A stretch of 39,537 nucleotides of DNA from Mycobacterium sp. GTDB lineage: Bacteria > Actinomycetota > Actinomycetes > Mycobacteriales > Mycobacteriaceae. The notes under the pieces are model-generated. The model had not been told where the DNA came from. It made no database searches and saw nothing but the letters and a program-made list of their open reading frames with translations. Made by a program: the position numbers and the translations under genes. Location of the stretch: the NCBI RefSeq assembly GCF_008709575.1, contig NZ_VYIK01000035.1, forward strand, positions 1-39,537, given 5' to 3'. Below are positions 18,048 to 26,397 of this stretch, piece after piece (the stretch's first letter is position 1; the number at the start of each line of letters is the position of its first letter).

Positions 18048-20335
18048 GAGCGTTCCAGCAGAGCCACCGGCAGCTCGGCGAACAACTCTGCGACCGGAAG
18101 GGCTCCGCCGACCACGGCGCCGGTCAGCGTGTCGGTCCAGCGTCCGGCCGGCAGCGGCAGCGCGGTGTCGCCCCAGCCGGTGTCGGACAACCGCACCGTC
18201 CAGCGGGTGACGGCCACCAGCACGTCGTCGGCGCGCCGGAACGCCACGACGTGATCGGCGCCGGTACCGGTGGCCAAGACCGGGTGATAGCCGCCGCGCA
18301 GGAAGCTATCCGGTCGGGTGCGCCGCAGCCGCAGGGCTCTGGCGACCACCCGGATCTTTCGGTGGTCCAAGGATTGCAGGGCCTGTCGTCGCGCGAGGTA
18401 ATCCACCGGCCGCCGGTTGTCGGGGTCGACCAGGCTGTCGTCCCAGAGCTCGGTGCCCTGATACACGTCGGGTATCCCGGGAACGGTCAGCGCGAGCAGC
18501 TTTTGGCCCAGTGCGTCGCTTTCGGCGTGCGGTGCGAGCGCCATGACCAGGTCGGTAAGCTCGCGGGCGGCCGGGCCGTCCAGCACGGCGTCCAGCCAGC
18601 CGTGCACAGAGTCCTCGAATTCGGTGTTCGGGTCGATCCAGCTGGTGCACCGGCCCGCTTCCCGGATTGCCTTCTCGGTGTAGGAGTGCAATCGGTCACG
18701 CAGTCGGCGGCTCACTTCGCCGCTTACCGGCCAGACCCCGAAGATGTTTTGCCACAGGAACAGTCCGGTCCAAAGATCGGGACAGGGCGTAGTGGCCTCG
18801 CAGCGGGCGACGAAGTCGGCCCACCGCGAGGGAACCTGGGAAAGCACCCCGATGCGGGCACGGACGTCTTCGCTGCGCTTGGTGTCGTGGGTGGACAGCG
18901 TCGTCATCGTCTGCGGCCACAGGCTGGCGCGGGCATCGGCTTTGGCGTGGAATTCTGCGGCGCCCACACCGAACCGTTGCGGGTCGCCACCTACCTCGTT
19001 GAGCGACACCAGCCGGGCGTCGCGGTAGAACAGGCAGTCTTCGACCGATTTGGCCATCACCGCGCCGCACAGCTGTTGCAGCCGCACGGCCGGCTCGCCG
19101 CCGCCGGCAAGTGCGGCGGCAACGATCTGCAGCGGCGGACCTAATTCGGGCGCAGCCGACTGGGCTTGCGCCAGGGCAGTCGGCAGCGTTGCCGCCAGTC
19201 CGCGGTAGTCGCAGCGGTATACGCCGAGGTGGCCGATCACCGCGGCCACGGCCTCGGGCAGCAGCCGATGGTCGGCGCCCGTCGCGGCGACGATGGCACG
19301 CCGCAGCCGGGCCAACTCGCTGGCCAGCGTGTCGGTGGCGACGACGGTTTTCAGCTCGCGCACCAATGCGGGCAGGCCCCGGTAGTCGACGCCGGCAGAT
19401 TCGAACAGCCTCGTCAGGGCCGGCGCTCCCGTCGGGTCGACGAAGAGCCCGCCGATCTCGCGAAGCACGTCGTACCCAGTGGTGCCGGCGACCGGCAGCG
19501 TGGGCTCCAGGGCCTCGTCGACCGCGAGGATCTTCTCGATGACGATCCACACGTCGGGTCCCAGCAGCTCCCGCAGCCACGCCAAATATCCTGCGGGGTC
19601 CGATAATCCGTCAGGGTGGTCGACGCGCACGCCGTCGACGAGCCCCTCGGCGCACCAGCGGGCCACCTCGGCATGCCAGGCATCGAACACCGCGCGGTCC
19701 TCCTGGCGCAGTGCGGCAAGCGAGGTGATCGAGAAAAATCGGCGATAGCCGCAGCGTCCGTTCTTCCAGCCGACCAGCCGGTAGTGTTGGCGGTCGTGGA
19801 CCTCGGGGCCGGTGCCCGCGCCGGTGCCCGGTGCAATCGGAAATGCCATGTCGCCCAGTCGCAGCAGCTCGCCGTCTACGATCAGGTCGGTGACGTCGTC
19901 GTCGGAACCCAAGCAAGGCAAAACGATTCGGCCGCCGTCGAGTTCCCAGTCGATATCGAAGAATCCGGCGTAAGGCGACGACCGGCCGTTTCGCAGCACG
20001 TCCCACCACCAGGAGTTTTGCCGAGGCTGGCCGATCCCGACATGGTTGGGCACGATGTCGACGATCAGGCCCATCCCGCGCGCTTTTGCCGCTGCCGACA
20101 GCCGGGCCAAACCGTCGGCACCGCCGAGTTCGGGTGACACCCTGGTCGGATCGGCGACGTCGTAGCCATGTTCCGAGCCGCGCATTGCGGTGGTGATCGG
20201 GGACAAGTACACATGCGACACCCCGAGGCCGTCGAGGTAGTCGAGGATGTTCTCAGCGTCGGCAAAGGTGAACGCGAATCCGCTCGACGCGCCTCTGAGC
20301 TGCAACCGGTAGGTAGCGGTTACCGGGAAAACCAT
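18044..20335 (-). CDS. treY: Maltooligosyl trehalose synthase
   Basis: GH13 enzyme that rearranges the reducing-end alpha-1,4 bond of maltodextrins to the alpha,alpha-1,1 bond of trehalose. The 763-residue product opens with PVTATYRLQL and SHVYLSPI, both diagnostic for TreY. The barrel carries MGLIVDIVPNHVG, the nucleophile block VDGVRVDHPDGL near residue 237, IVIEKIL near 265, and STHDTKRSEDVRAR. Late in the protein GIPDVYQGTEL and DNRRPVDYL are also characteristic. It starts four bases after the treX stop and overlaps treZ, so it lies centrally in a tight operon. Confidence 0.96.
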   Translation of the reverse strand: MVFPVTATYRLQLRGASSGFAFTFADAENILDYLDGLGVSHVYLSPITTAMRGSEHGYDVADPTRVSPELGGADGLARLSAAAKARGMGLIVDIVPNHVGIGQPRQNSWWWDVLRNGRSSPYAGFFDIDWELDGGRIVLPCLGSDDDVTDLIVDGELLRLGDMAFPIAPGTGAGTGPEVHDRQHYRLVGWKNGRCGYRRFFSITSLAALRQEDRAVFDAWHAEVARWCAEGLVDGVRVDHPDGLSDPAGYLAWLRELLGPDVWIVIEKILAVDEALEPTLPVAGTTGYDVLREIGGLFVDPTGAPALTRLFESAGVDYRGLPALVRELKTVVATDTLASELARLRRAIVAATGADHRLLPEAVAAVIGHLGVYRCDYRGLAATLPTALAQAQSAAPELGPPLQIVAAALAGGGEPAVRLQQLCGAVMAKSVEDCLFYRDARLVSLNEVGGDPQRFGVGAAEFHAKADARASLWPQTMTTLSTHDTKRSEDVRARIGVLSQVPSRWADFVARCEATTPCPDLWTGLFLWQNIFGVWPVSGEVSRRLRDRLHSYTEKAIREAGRCTSWIDPNTEFEDSVHGWLDAVLDGPAARELTDLVMALAPHAESDALGQKLLALTVPGIPDVYQGTELWDDSLVDPDNRRPVDYLARRQALQSLDHRKIRVVARALRLRRTRPDSFLRGGYHPVLATGTGADHVVAFRRADDVLVAVTRWTVRLSDTGWGDTALPLPAGRWTDTLTGAVVGGALPVAELFAELPVALLERS

Positions 20336-20338
20336 GTT

Positions 20339-22528
20339 TTACAGCGTCTTACGCAATACAAGCAACGATCGCGGCGGCAGCGAAACCTTTCCTCCGTCGT
20401 TGATGACCAGATCCACCGCGCCGGTGGGATCGGTGGTGTCCAATACCGCCGTCCACTCCCGCGCATAGTCGTTGTGCGGCATGCTGAAGTCAACCACGTG
20501 GTCGTGGGCGTTGAAGCACAGCAAGAACGAGTCGTCGACCACCCGCTCGCCGCGGCGGTCGGGTTCGGGAATCGCCTCGCCGTTGAGAAACACCGCGATG
20601 CTCTTACCGAAGTCGCTGTCCCAGTCCTGCAATGTCATTTCGTCGCCGGCCGGCGTCAGCCAAGCGATGTCACGGATTTCCCCGCCCGTGCGGATCGGCT
20701 GACCTGCAAAGAAGCGTCGTCGGCGAAATACCGGGTGATCGGTGCGCAACTTGGTCACCCGGCGGGTGAAAGTCAACAGGTCGGCGTTCTTGTCGACCAG
20801 CGACCAGTCCATCCAGGACAGCTCGGAATCCTGGCAGTAGACGTTGTTGTTGCCCTGCTGGGTGCGACCCATCTCGTCGCCGTGCGAGATCATCGGTGTT
20901 CCCTGGGACAGCATCAAGGTGGCGATGATGTTGCGCATCTGGCGGGCACGCAGGGCCAGGATTTCCGGGTCGTCGGTGGGGCCTTCGACTCCGCAGTTCC
21001 ACGACCGGTTGTAGTTTTCGCCGTCGTTGTTGTCCTCGCCGTTGGCTTCGTTGTGTTTTTCGTTGTAGGACACCAGGTCATTGAGTGTGAAGCCGTCGTG
21101 AGCGGTCACGAAGTTGATACTGGCACTGGGCCGGCGTCCGGTCGCTTCGTAGAGGTCGCTCGACCCGGTCAGCCGAGAAGCGAACTCGCCCAGTGTTGCG
21201 GGCTCGCCCCGCCAGTAGTCACGCACCGTGTCGCGGTACTTGCCGTTCCACTCGGTCCACAAACCGGGGAAGTTGCCCACCTGGTAACCGCCTTCGCCGA
21301 CATCCCACGGTTCGGCGATGAGCTTGACTTGGCTGATCACCGGATCCTGCTGCACGAGATCGAAGAAGGCGCTGAGCCGGTCGACGTCATAGAATTCGCG
21401 GGCTAGGGTCGAGGCCAAGTCGAAACGGAATCCGTCGACATGCATCTCGGTCACCCAGTAGCGCAGCGAGTCCATGATCAGCTGCAGCGTATGCGGGTGG
21501 CGGGCGTTGAGGCTGTTGCCGGTCCCGGTGAAATCCTTGTAGAACCGCAGATCGTCGTCTTCGAGCCGGTAGTAGGCGACATTGTCGATACCACGGAAGT
21601 TGATGGTCGGTCCCAGATGGTTGCCTTCCGCGGTGTGGTTGTAGACCACGTCGAGGATCACCTCGATGCCTTCCTCATGGAAGGTGCGGACCATCGTCTT
21701 GAACTCCGCGACGCTGGCCTGCCGATTGGCCGCGTACTGGTTGTGCGGCGCGAAGAACCCGAAGGTGTTGTAGCCCCAATAATTTCGAAGTCCCAATTCC
21801 AGCAGGCGCTTGTCGTGCAGGAATTGATGCACGGGCATCAGTTCGATCGCGGTGACGTTCAACGATTTGAGGTGATCGATGACCACCGGGTGAGCCAGTC
21901 CGGCGTAGGTGCCGCGCAGTTCCGGTGGAATGCCGGGGTGAGTCTGGGTCATGCCTTTGACATGAGCCTCGTAGATGATCGTCTCGTGGTAGGGCGTGCG
22001 CGGCGCGCGGTCGGAGGCCCAGTCGAAGAAAGGGTTGATCACCACACTGGTCATGGTGTGTCCGAGTGAGTCGATCATCGGGGGAGTGCCGGTCGCCGAC
22101 GGATCCGCGGCGGCGACGGCCATGTCATAGGAGAACAGCGCCTGGCTGAAATCGAACTCGCCGTGGAATGCTTTGCCGTACGGGTCTAAAAGCAGTTTGC
22201 TGGGATCGCATCGGTGTCCGGACGGGGGGTCGAACGGGCCGTGCACCCGAAAGCCGTACCGCTGCCCAGGGGTAACGCCCGGCAGGTAGGCATGCCAGAC
22301 GTACCCGTCGACCTCATCGAGGGTGATGCGGGTTTCGGAATCGTCGTCATCGATCAGGCAGAGCTCAACCTTGTCGGCGATCTCGGAGAAGACCGCGAAA
22401 TTCGTTCCTCCGCCGTCGTAGGTGGCACCGAGCGGGTAATTGCTGCCCGGCCAGACGGTGGGCAAGACGGGCCCCGGTCCGCCGCTGACGGACGCGTCGG
22501 ACTGCGCCGCTGACGGGTTCGATGCCAT
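20339..22528 (-). CDS. treX: Glycogen debranching enzyme (TreX/GlgX type)
   Basis: GH13 isoamylase-type enzyme that cuts alpha-1,6 branches of glycogen and supplies linear maltodextrins to TreY. The 729-residue product has a CBM48-like N-terminus (YPLGATYDGGGTNFAVFSE), then DVVYNHTAEG, the nucleophile block DGFRFDLAS near residue 367, LIAEPWDVGEGGYQVG near 403 and VTAHDGFTLNDLVSYN near 478. Length is close to M. tuberculosis TreX (721). It is the first gene of the treX-treY-treZ operon. AAGGATAGG just upstream of the ATG serves as ribosome binding site, and two perfect palindromes lie 15-37 bases upstream. Confidence 0.96.
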   Translation of the reverse strand: MASNPSAAQSDASVSGGPGPVLPTVWPGSNYPLGATYDGGGTNFAVFSEIADKVELCLIDDDDSETRITLDEVDGYVWHAYLPGVTPGQRYGFRVHGPFDPPSGHRCDPSKLLLDPYGKAFHGEFDFSQALFSYDMAVAAADPSATGTPPMIDSLGHTMTSVVINPFFDWASDRAPRTPYHETIIYEAHVKGMTQTHPGIPPELRGTYAGLAHPVVIDHLKSLNVTAIELMPVHQFLHDKRLLELGLRNYWGYNTFGFFAPHNQYAANRQASVAEFKTMVRTFHEEGIEVILDVVYNHTAEGNHLGPTINFRGIDNVAYYRLEDDDLRFYKDFTGTGNSLNARHPHTLQLIMDSLRYWVTEMHVDGFRFDLASTLAREFYDVDRLSAFFDLVQQDPVISQVKLIAEPWDVGEGGYQVGNFPGLWTEWNGKYRDTVRDYWRGEPATLGEFASRLTGSSDLYEATGRRPSASINFVTAHDGFTLNDLVSYNEKHNEANGEDNNDGENYNRSWNCGVEGPTDDPEILALRARQMRNIIATLMLSQGTPMISHGDEMGRTQQGNNNVYCQDSELSWMDWSLVDKNADLLTFTRRVTKLRTDHPVFRRRRFFAGQPIRTGGEIRDIAWLTPAGDEMTLQDWDSDFGKSIAVFLNGEAIPEPDRRGERVVDDSFLLCFNAHDHVVDFSMPHNDYAREWTAVLDTTDPTGAVDLVINDGGKVSLPPRSLLVLRKTL

Positions 22529-22542
22529 ACACCTATCCTTGT

Positions 22543-22565
22543 CTCGGGCCCGAGGTCGATCGACC
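22543..22565. promoter_or_regulatory. Paired palindromes upstream of treX (candidate operator)
   Basis: CTCGGGCCCGAG (22543-22554) and GGTCGATCGACC (22554-22565) are perfect 12-base palindromes sharing one base. They lie just ahead of the treX ribosome binding site in an 87-base gap. Having no loop, they are poor hairpins and read more like protein-binding sites. No known regulator is assigned. Confidence 0.4.
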
Positions 22566-22615
22566 CGGCGTCGACGCGAGCCGGTGGCCGCCGGAGCATC
22601 GTCGCGGTGGTGCGA

Positions 22616-24787
22616 TCACCACCAGCCGGTAGCGGCGGCGATCTGCCGGCCCAGCTCGTTGGTCATGGTACGCATGTAGGTGGCCGACAGGTGGTGAGCG
22701 TCGTGGTAGATCAGCACATTTCCCTCCACCGCGCGGCAGATGTCGGGGCGGCACACCGCGTCGCTCATGTCCAGCGGTTTGAGCAGCGGGAACTGCTCGA
22801 CGAAGTCGAGAGTCGGGTTGCGGTCGGAGAGCACCACGGAGCGCTTGATGCCGCACGACTGCGCGTTGCCGCCCTTGGCCAGGCAGTCGGCCGGCTCGAA
22901 TGGGTTTCCGTCTTTGACCAGCCACGGCGTGTCACGCATCGCCAGCACCGGAATGTTGTGGTCGGAGAATGTCTGCCAAATCCCGACATAGCTGGCCGGC
23001 ATCACGTCGCCGGGTTTGATGTTCCACGGCCGAGTCGAGGTGGTGAATACGTAGTCGGGGTGGTCGGCGATCAACTTGGCCATGGTGTGGTCCACCCACT
23101 GGCGGCATTGGGGATAGGGGGCGTTGTTGCCCATGATGAGCGGGGTTTCCTCGGTCGACAGCGGACAGCCCATTTTGAGGTAGGTCACCACCTTGAAGTG
23201 GTGCATGCGACCCAGCAGGTCCAGAGCGGTGAGCCAGTGTTCGGCGTGTGACCCCCCGGCCAGCGCGATGGTGCGGGCGGCCTTTTGATCACCGTACGTG
23301 CAGTTGATCAGCGTGGTGTTGGTGAAGTCGCTGATACAGCCGTCCTTGGTCGATGCGGGCAGATCCTTGTGGGCCTCCAGGACGGTGGGCCGCATCCGCA
23401 GTTTGGGTACCCGCACGTGTTTGACCAGCGCCCGGGCACCGGGGTAATCGCGCAAGCTGAGTCCGCTGAGTTCCTTGCCGCCGGCGCGCTGCACGGTCAC
23501 GTGCTCGCGCCAGGTGAACGACGTCGCGGTGAGCGTCACGCCCAGCAGGGCCACCACCGACCCCAGCACGATGGTCGGGCGGCGCAGCCGGTTCCGCCAC
23601 GGGATGTTCGGCCCCGGGTGCGCCGGGGTGCGATACCGCAGCGGATCTTCGACCAGGCGCATGGTCAGGTAGGCCAGTACAGCGGAGAGCAGCAACACCG
23701 CGGCGCCTTCGATTAAGTTGGCGTGCCGGTGGCCGGTGTAGGACAGCCAGAAGATCAGCAGAGGCCAGTGCCACAGGTAGAGCGAGTACGCCATCGCGCC
23801 CAGGGTCACCAGTGGGGCGGCGGCCAGGATCCGATTGGGCAGCGGTATCCGGTCACAGGTGCCGGGGTGGGCTTGCCGGTTGGCTCCGGCGAGAATGAAC
23901 AGCACGGTCGCCCCGACGGGGACCAGGGCCCAGGGCCCGGGGAATTCGCGGACCCCGTTGATCAGCGCTCCGCACGAGAGGATCGCCGCCAGTGCCACGG
24001 TCCCGACCGCCGTGCGCAGCCAGATCGGCCAGCAGATGTAGGGCACGAGCGCGCCGGCCAGCGCCCCCGCCAGGAGTTCCCAGCCGCGTGCGAAGCTGTT
24101 GTAGTAGGCGGTCGCCTGGTTGCTCTGGTGCGCGATGATCGCGTAGCCGAACGACGCCACGGTCAGCGCACCGAGCAGCACCACGAAAACCGTCCGCAAG
24201 CGGTGGCCGAAACGGTGTCGACCCAGGTACGCCACGCCGACGACCAGCACCAAAAACGCCAGATAGAACTGGCCTTGCACCGACATTGACCAGATGTGCT
24301 GCAGTGGGCTGACCGCTTCGCCGGCCCGCAAATAGTCGGCCACCGTGTGGGCGAGTTCCCAGTTCTGGTAGTAACCGAGGCTGGCCAGGCTCTGATTGGC
24401 GAACGTTTCCCACCGGGTCTGCGGCTGGATCACGACGGTCAGCACCGCGCAGGCGGCCAGCACCACCACCAGAGCCGGCAGCAGCCGGCGGATCAGCCGG
24501 GTCAGCTCGCGGACCAGCGACAGCGACGCCGCCGAGGTGGGCGCGGGCGTGAGGGCCGAGCGCAGCACCTTGCCGCCGAAGAAGAACCCCGACAACGCCA
24601 AGAACACGTCCACGCCGCCGGATACTCGACCGAACCACACGTGGAACATCGCCACCAGCGCGATGGCGATGCCGCGCAGGCCGTCAAGGTCGTGCCGGTA
24701 GAACCCCGCTTTCCGGTTTCCCGTCGCGGCGGGTGCAGGGTGTGCAACGGCAGCAGACGCCGGGCGGCTGGGCAACAGGGTCACCAT
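22616..24787 (-). CDS. Membrane acyltransferase, AT3-SGNH fusion (OatA-like)
   Basis: Likely moves acyl groups across the membrane onto an extracytoplasmic glycan or glycolipid; similar in layout and length to M. tuberculosis Rv1565c. The AT3 half has GLRGIAIALVAMFHVWFGR with the family histidine and about ten hydrophobic segments up to residue 430 or so (for example WALVPVGATVLFILAG and PLVTLGAMAYSLYLWHWPLL). The C-terminal extracytoplasmic SGNH domain has the nucleophile motif GGSHAEHW near residue 512 and the catalytic DxxH in YHDAHHLSATYM near 697. ATG at 24787 was preferred over the in-frame TTG at 24799 because TAAATT lies just upstream. Neighbouring ripD suggests a cell-wall role; the acceptor is unknown. 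Confidence 0.9.
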   Translation of the reverse strand: MVTLLPSRPASAAVAHPAPAATGNRKAGFYRHDLDGLRGIAIALVAMFHVWFGRVSGGVDVFLALSGFFFGGKVLRSALTPAPTSAASLSLVRELTRLIRRLLPALVVVLAACAVLTVVIQPQTRWETFANQSLASLGYYQNWELAHTVADYLRAGEAVSPLQHIWSMSVQGQFYLAFLVLVVGVAYLGRHRFGHRLRTVFVVLLGALTVASFGYAIIAHQSNQATAYYNSFARGWELLAGALAGALVPYICWPIWLRTAVGTVALAAILSCGALINGVREFPGPWALVPVGATVLFILAGANRQAHPGTCDRIPLPNRILAAAPLVTLGAMAYSLYLWHWPLLIFWLSYTGHRHANLIEGAAVLLLSAVLAYLTMRLVEDPLRYRTPAHPGPNIPWRNRLRRPTIVLGSVVALLGVTLTATSFTWREHVTVQRAGGKELSGLSLRDYPGARALVKHVRVPKLRMRPTVLEAHKDLPASTKDGCISDFTNTTLINCTYGDQKAARTIALAGGSHAEHWLTALDLLGRMHHFKVVTYLKMGCPLSTEETPLIMGNNAPYPQCRQWVDHTMAKLIADHPDYVFTTSTRPWNIKPGDVMPASYVGIWQTFSDHNIPVLAMRDTPWLVKDGNPFEPADCLAKGGNAQSCGIKRSVVLSDRNPTLDFVEQFPLLKPLDMSDAVCRPDICRAVEGNVLIYHDAHHLSATYMRTMTNELGRQIAAATGWW

Positions 24788-24797
24788 GATTGATGAC

Positions 24798-24803
24798 AAT
24801 TTA
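24798..24803 (-). promoter_or_regulatory. Candidate -10 element of the AT3-SGNH gene
   Basis: TAAATT on the minus strand ends 10 bases before ATG 24787, giving a very short leader without a Shine-Dalgarno. It implies transcription independent of ripD, which lies upstream. Confidence 0.35.
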
Positions 24804-24862
24804 CCTAACCGCTCACCTCACCCGGCGGCCGCTTTCGGCGGCATGTCACCGCCGTCGCCCGG

Positions 24863-25486
24863 TCAGGATTCGATGATCCGGGTCAGGTACGGCGTCATGT
24901 TGGTGGTGCGTGCCGCGGAAACCGTGACAACGGGCTCGGTGGCCTCGATCATCTGGCCGTTTCCCAGATACAGTGCCACGCTTTGGCTGCCGCCGGGGCC
25001 GTAGCAGATCAGGTCGCCGCGACGGGCCTGCGCAGGCGGAACCTTGCGACCGACGTTGCACTGTTCGCCCGAGGTCCGGGGCATCTTGATCCCGGCACCG
25101 GCGAAGGCGTACTGAATCAGGCCCGAGGAGTCGAATCCGACGGTGCCGGGCACGGTGGCGGGCGAGGTCCCGGCGCCCGGATTGGCGCCGGTAGTGGGAG
25201 CAGGGAAGATGCCCGGGAGGACGCCGGCGCCGCCGGGCACGGGGGCCGGCAAGGTGCCGGCGCCCGGGGAGGAACTTTGCCTGATGCCATTGGTGGGTCC
25301 CGCGGCGTTGCCGCCGCCGTAGACGTACGGCATGCCTCGTTGCGACAGGGCACGTTGGATCACGATTTCGATGGGCTGCCCGTAACCCGAAGGCCACGGG
25401 TTCGGCACGGCGGCGGCGAGAGCGGGGCTGACCAGGGAGGCCGTCATCACCGCCAGGCCTGCTGCGACGGCGTAGCTGCTTCTCAT
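24863..25486 (-). CDS. ripD: RipD-like NlpC/P60 protein, catalytic residues replaced
   Basis: Secreted peptidoglycan-binding protein of 207 residues with a signal peptide (about residues 1-25, SPALA then AAVP). The NlpC/P60 domain has lost its catalytic pair: the Cys of the usual FDCSG is Ser120 (GFDSSG), and the His of the usual HVGIYLG is Ser169 (QSVALYLG). The recalled M. tuberculosis RipD (Rv1566c) is likewise altered and binds peptidoglycan without cleaving it, so a binding role is expected. Unlike that protein, this one has a Pro/Gly/Ala-rich insertion of about 50 residues (68-116) inside the domain, just before the pseudo-catalytic site, and lacks the C-terminal repeat tail I recall there. 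A triple 9-bp repeat lies about 170 bases upstream. Confidence 0.88.
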   Translation of the reverse strand: MRSSYAVAAGLAVMTASLVSPALAAAVPNPWPSGYGQPIEIVIQRALSQRGMPYVYGGGNAAGPTNGIRQSSSPGAGTLPAPVPGGAGVLPGIFPAPTTGANPGAGTSPATVPGTVGFDSSGLIQYAFAGAGIKMPRTSGEQCNVGRKVPPAQARRGDLICYGPGGSQSVALYLGNGQMIEATEPVVTVSAARTTNMTPYLTRIIES

Positions 25487-25649
25487 GTGGTGTGCACCTC
25501 TCTAGAACGGGTGGCCTCCGCGCGGTGACTTCGCGCATCGGCCGTCGTCTCATGCCGGTTCACCGCAGCGGCTGATGCGGGACCCGCCTGCGTGGGGTCA
25601 GCGCCGCCGTCGGCACGCTCCGGGACCCGGCCGGTCGTCGACCGCTTAA

Positions 25650-25676
25650 ATCACAACAGTCACTACAGTCACTTTG
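25650..25676. promoter_or_regulatory. Triple 9-bp direct repeat upstream of ripD (MtrA-like)
   Basis: Three consecutive units read ATCACAACA (25650-25658), GTCACTACA (25659-25667) and GTCACTTTG (25668-25676). Tandem 9-bp GTCACA-like repeats are the published form of MtrA binding sites, and MtrA controls cell-wall hydrolases in actinobacteria. A looser GTCAC pair lies on the minus strand at about 25738-25755. The rest of the 284-base gap 25487-25770 shows nothing I can support. Confidence 0.45.
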
Positions 25677-25770
25677 ACAACAAACGCGCCCGGCGGCCAG
25701 CGGAGGGGCGGCCCGGGAGGCATTTTTTGTCGTACCGTGACCCGACGGTGACCGCACCCGGGCCGGGCGG

Positions 25771-26253
25771 TCAGTGCCAGTAGCGGTCGCTGAACGCGGT
25801 GATCACCCAGCCGGCGACGGCGCTGAGCAGGACGACGGCCACCGCCAGGATCGGCCAGAAGTACAGGTGCCAGCCCTTCACCAGGGACACGATCGGGCCG
25901 ATGACGGCGGCGGCGACCCCGGCGCCGACACCGCCCCACACCACCGGGTAGATCCAGATATCGACCCCGAATGGCACCGGTGCACAGTCTTCCCCGGCGC
26001 ACACGCCGGCGAGGAAGCCGAACAGCCGCGACGGCCAGTTGGTGGCCGTGACGACCACGACCAGCACCGTCAGGGTCGCGACGGTGCAGATCGCGTCCCA
26101 ACCGGCCACCCGCACCCGCCTCCCCGGCAGGGACTGGGCGGCCTCGTCCGGGGACGAGGTGGAGGGGATCTGCGGCTGGGCCATGCCGGCAATCTTCCCG
26201 CAGGCCCGGCGCTTCTTCCACCGCTGGGCCCGCTCCGAGCGCGGGGTGGCCAT
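25771..26253 (-). CDS. Small membrane protein, Rv1567c position
   Basis: Hypothetical inner-membrane protein of up to 160 residues. Hydrophobic segments are AICTVATLTVLVVVVTA, a weaker SRLFGFLAGVCAG, VVWGGVGAGVAAAVIGPIV and FWPILAVAVVLLSAVAGWVI, so three or four membrane spans are likely. Two cysteines occur in GVCAGEDCAPVPFG, between spans. It occupies the place of M. tuberculosis Rv1567c, which is also a small membrane protein, but I cannot confirm homology. ATG 26253 is listed; ATG 26184 (MAQPQIPS), preceded by GGGAAG, is an equally reasonable start and would remove a basic N-terminal segment. It lies upstream of ripD on the same strand but 284 bases away. Confidence 0.7.
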   Translation of the reverse strand: MATPRSERAQRWKKRRACGKIAGMAQPQIPSTSSPDEAAQSLPGRRVRVAGWDAICTVATLTVLVVVVTATNWPSRLFGFLAGVCAGEDCAPVPFGVDIWIYPVVWGGVGAGVAAAVIGPIVSLVKGWHLYFWPILAVAVVLLSAVAGWVITAFSDRYWH

Positions 26254-26276
26254 GCCCTGATCGGCATCCAGGGCAT
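26252..26276. repeat. Inverted repeat between the membrane protein gene and bioA
   Basis: ATGCCCTG (26252-26259) and CAGGGCAT (26269-26276) form a perfect eight-base inverted repeat with a nine-base spacer. It overlaps the first possible start codon of the minus-strand gene at 26253 and lies 120 bases before bioA. It could be an operator or hairpin. It does not match the BioQ palindrome. The rest of this gap shows no clear element. Confidence 0.35.
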
Positions 26277-26397
26277 CGAAGCTGTACTCACGGCTCTGCA
26301 GAAGGCGATTTCGTCGCCCTCACCGCAGGATGAAGCCTGCCTCGGTTCGGGGTGACGCTGCACGGCGTGGGCGAGGCCTGCTTTACCCTCGTTCGGT

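Noticed and set aside
25700..25730. Plus-strand intrinsic terminator suggested by a run of T after a GC-rich stretch near 25718
   Set aside because: The preceding sequence forms only a three-base stem and no plus-strand gene ends upstream.
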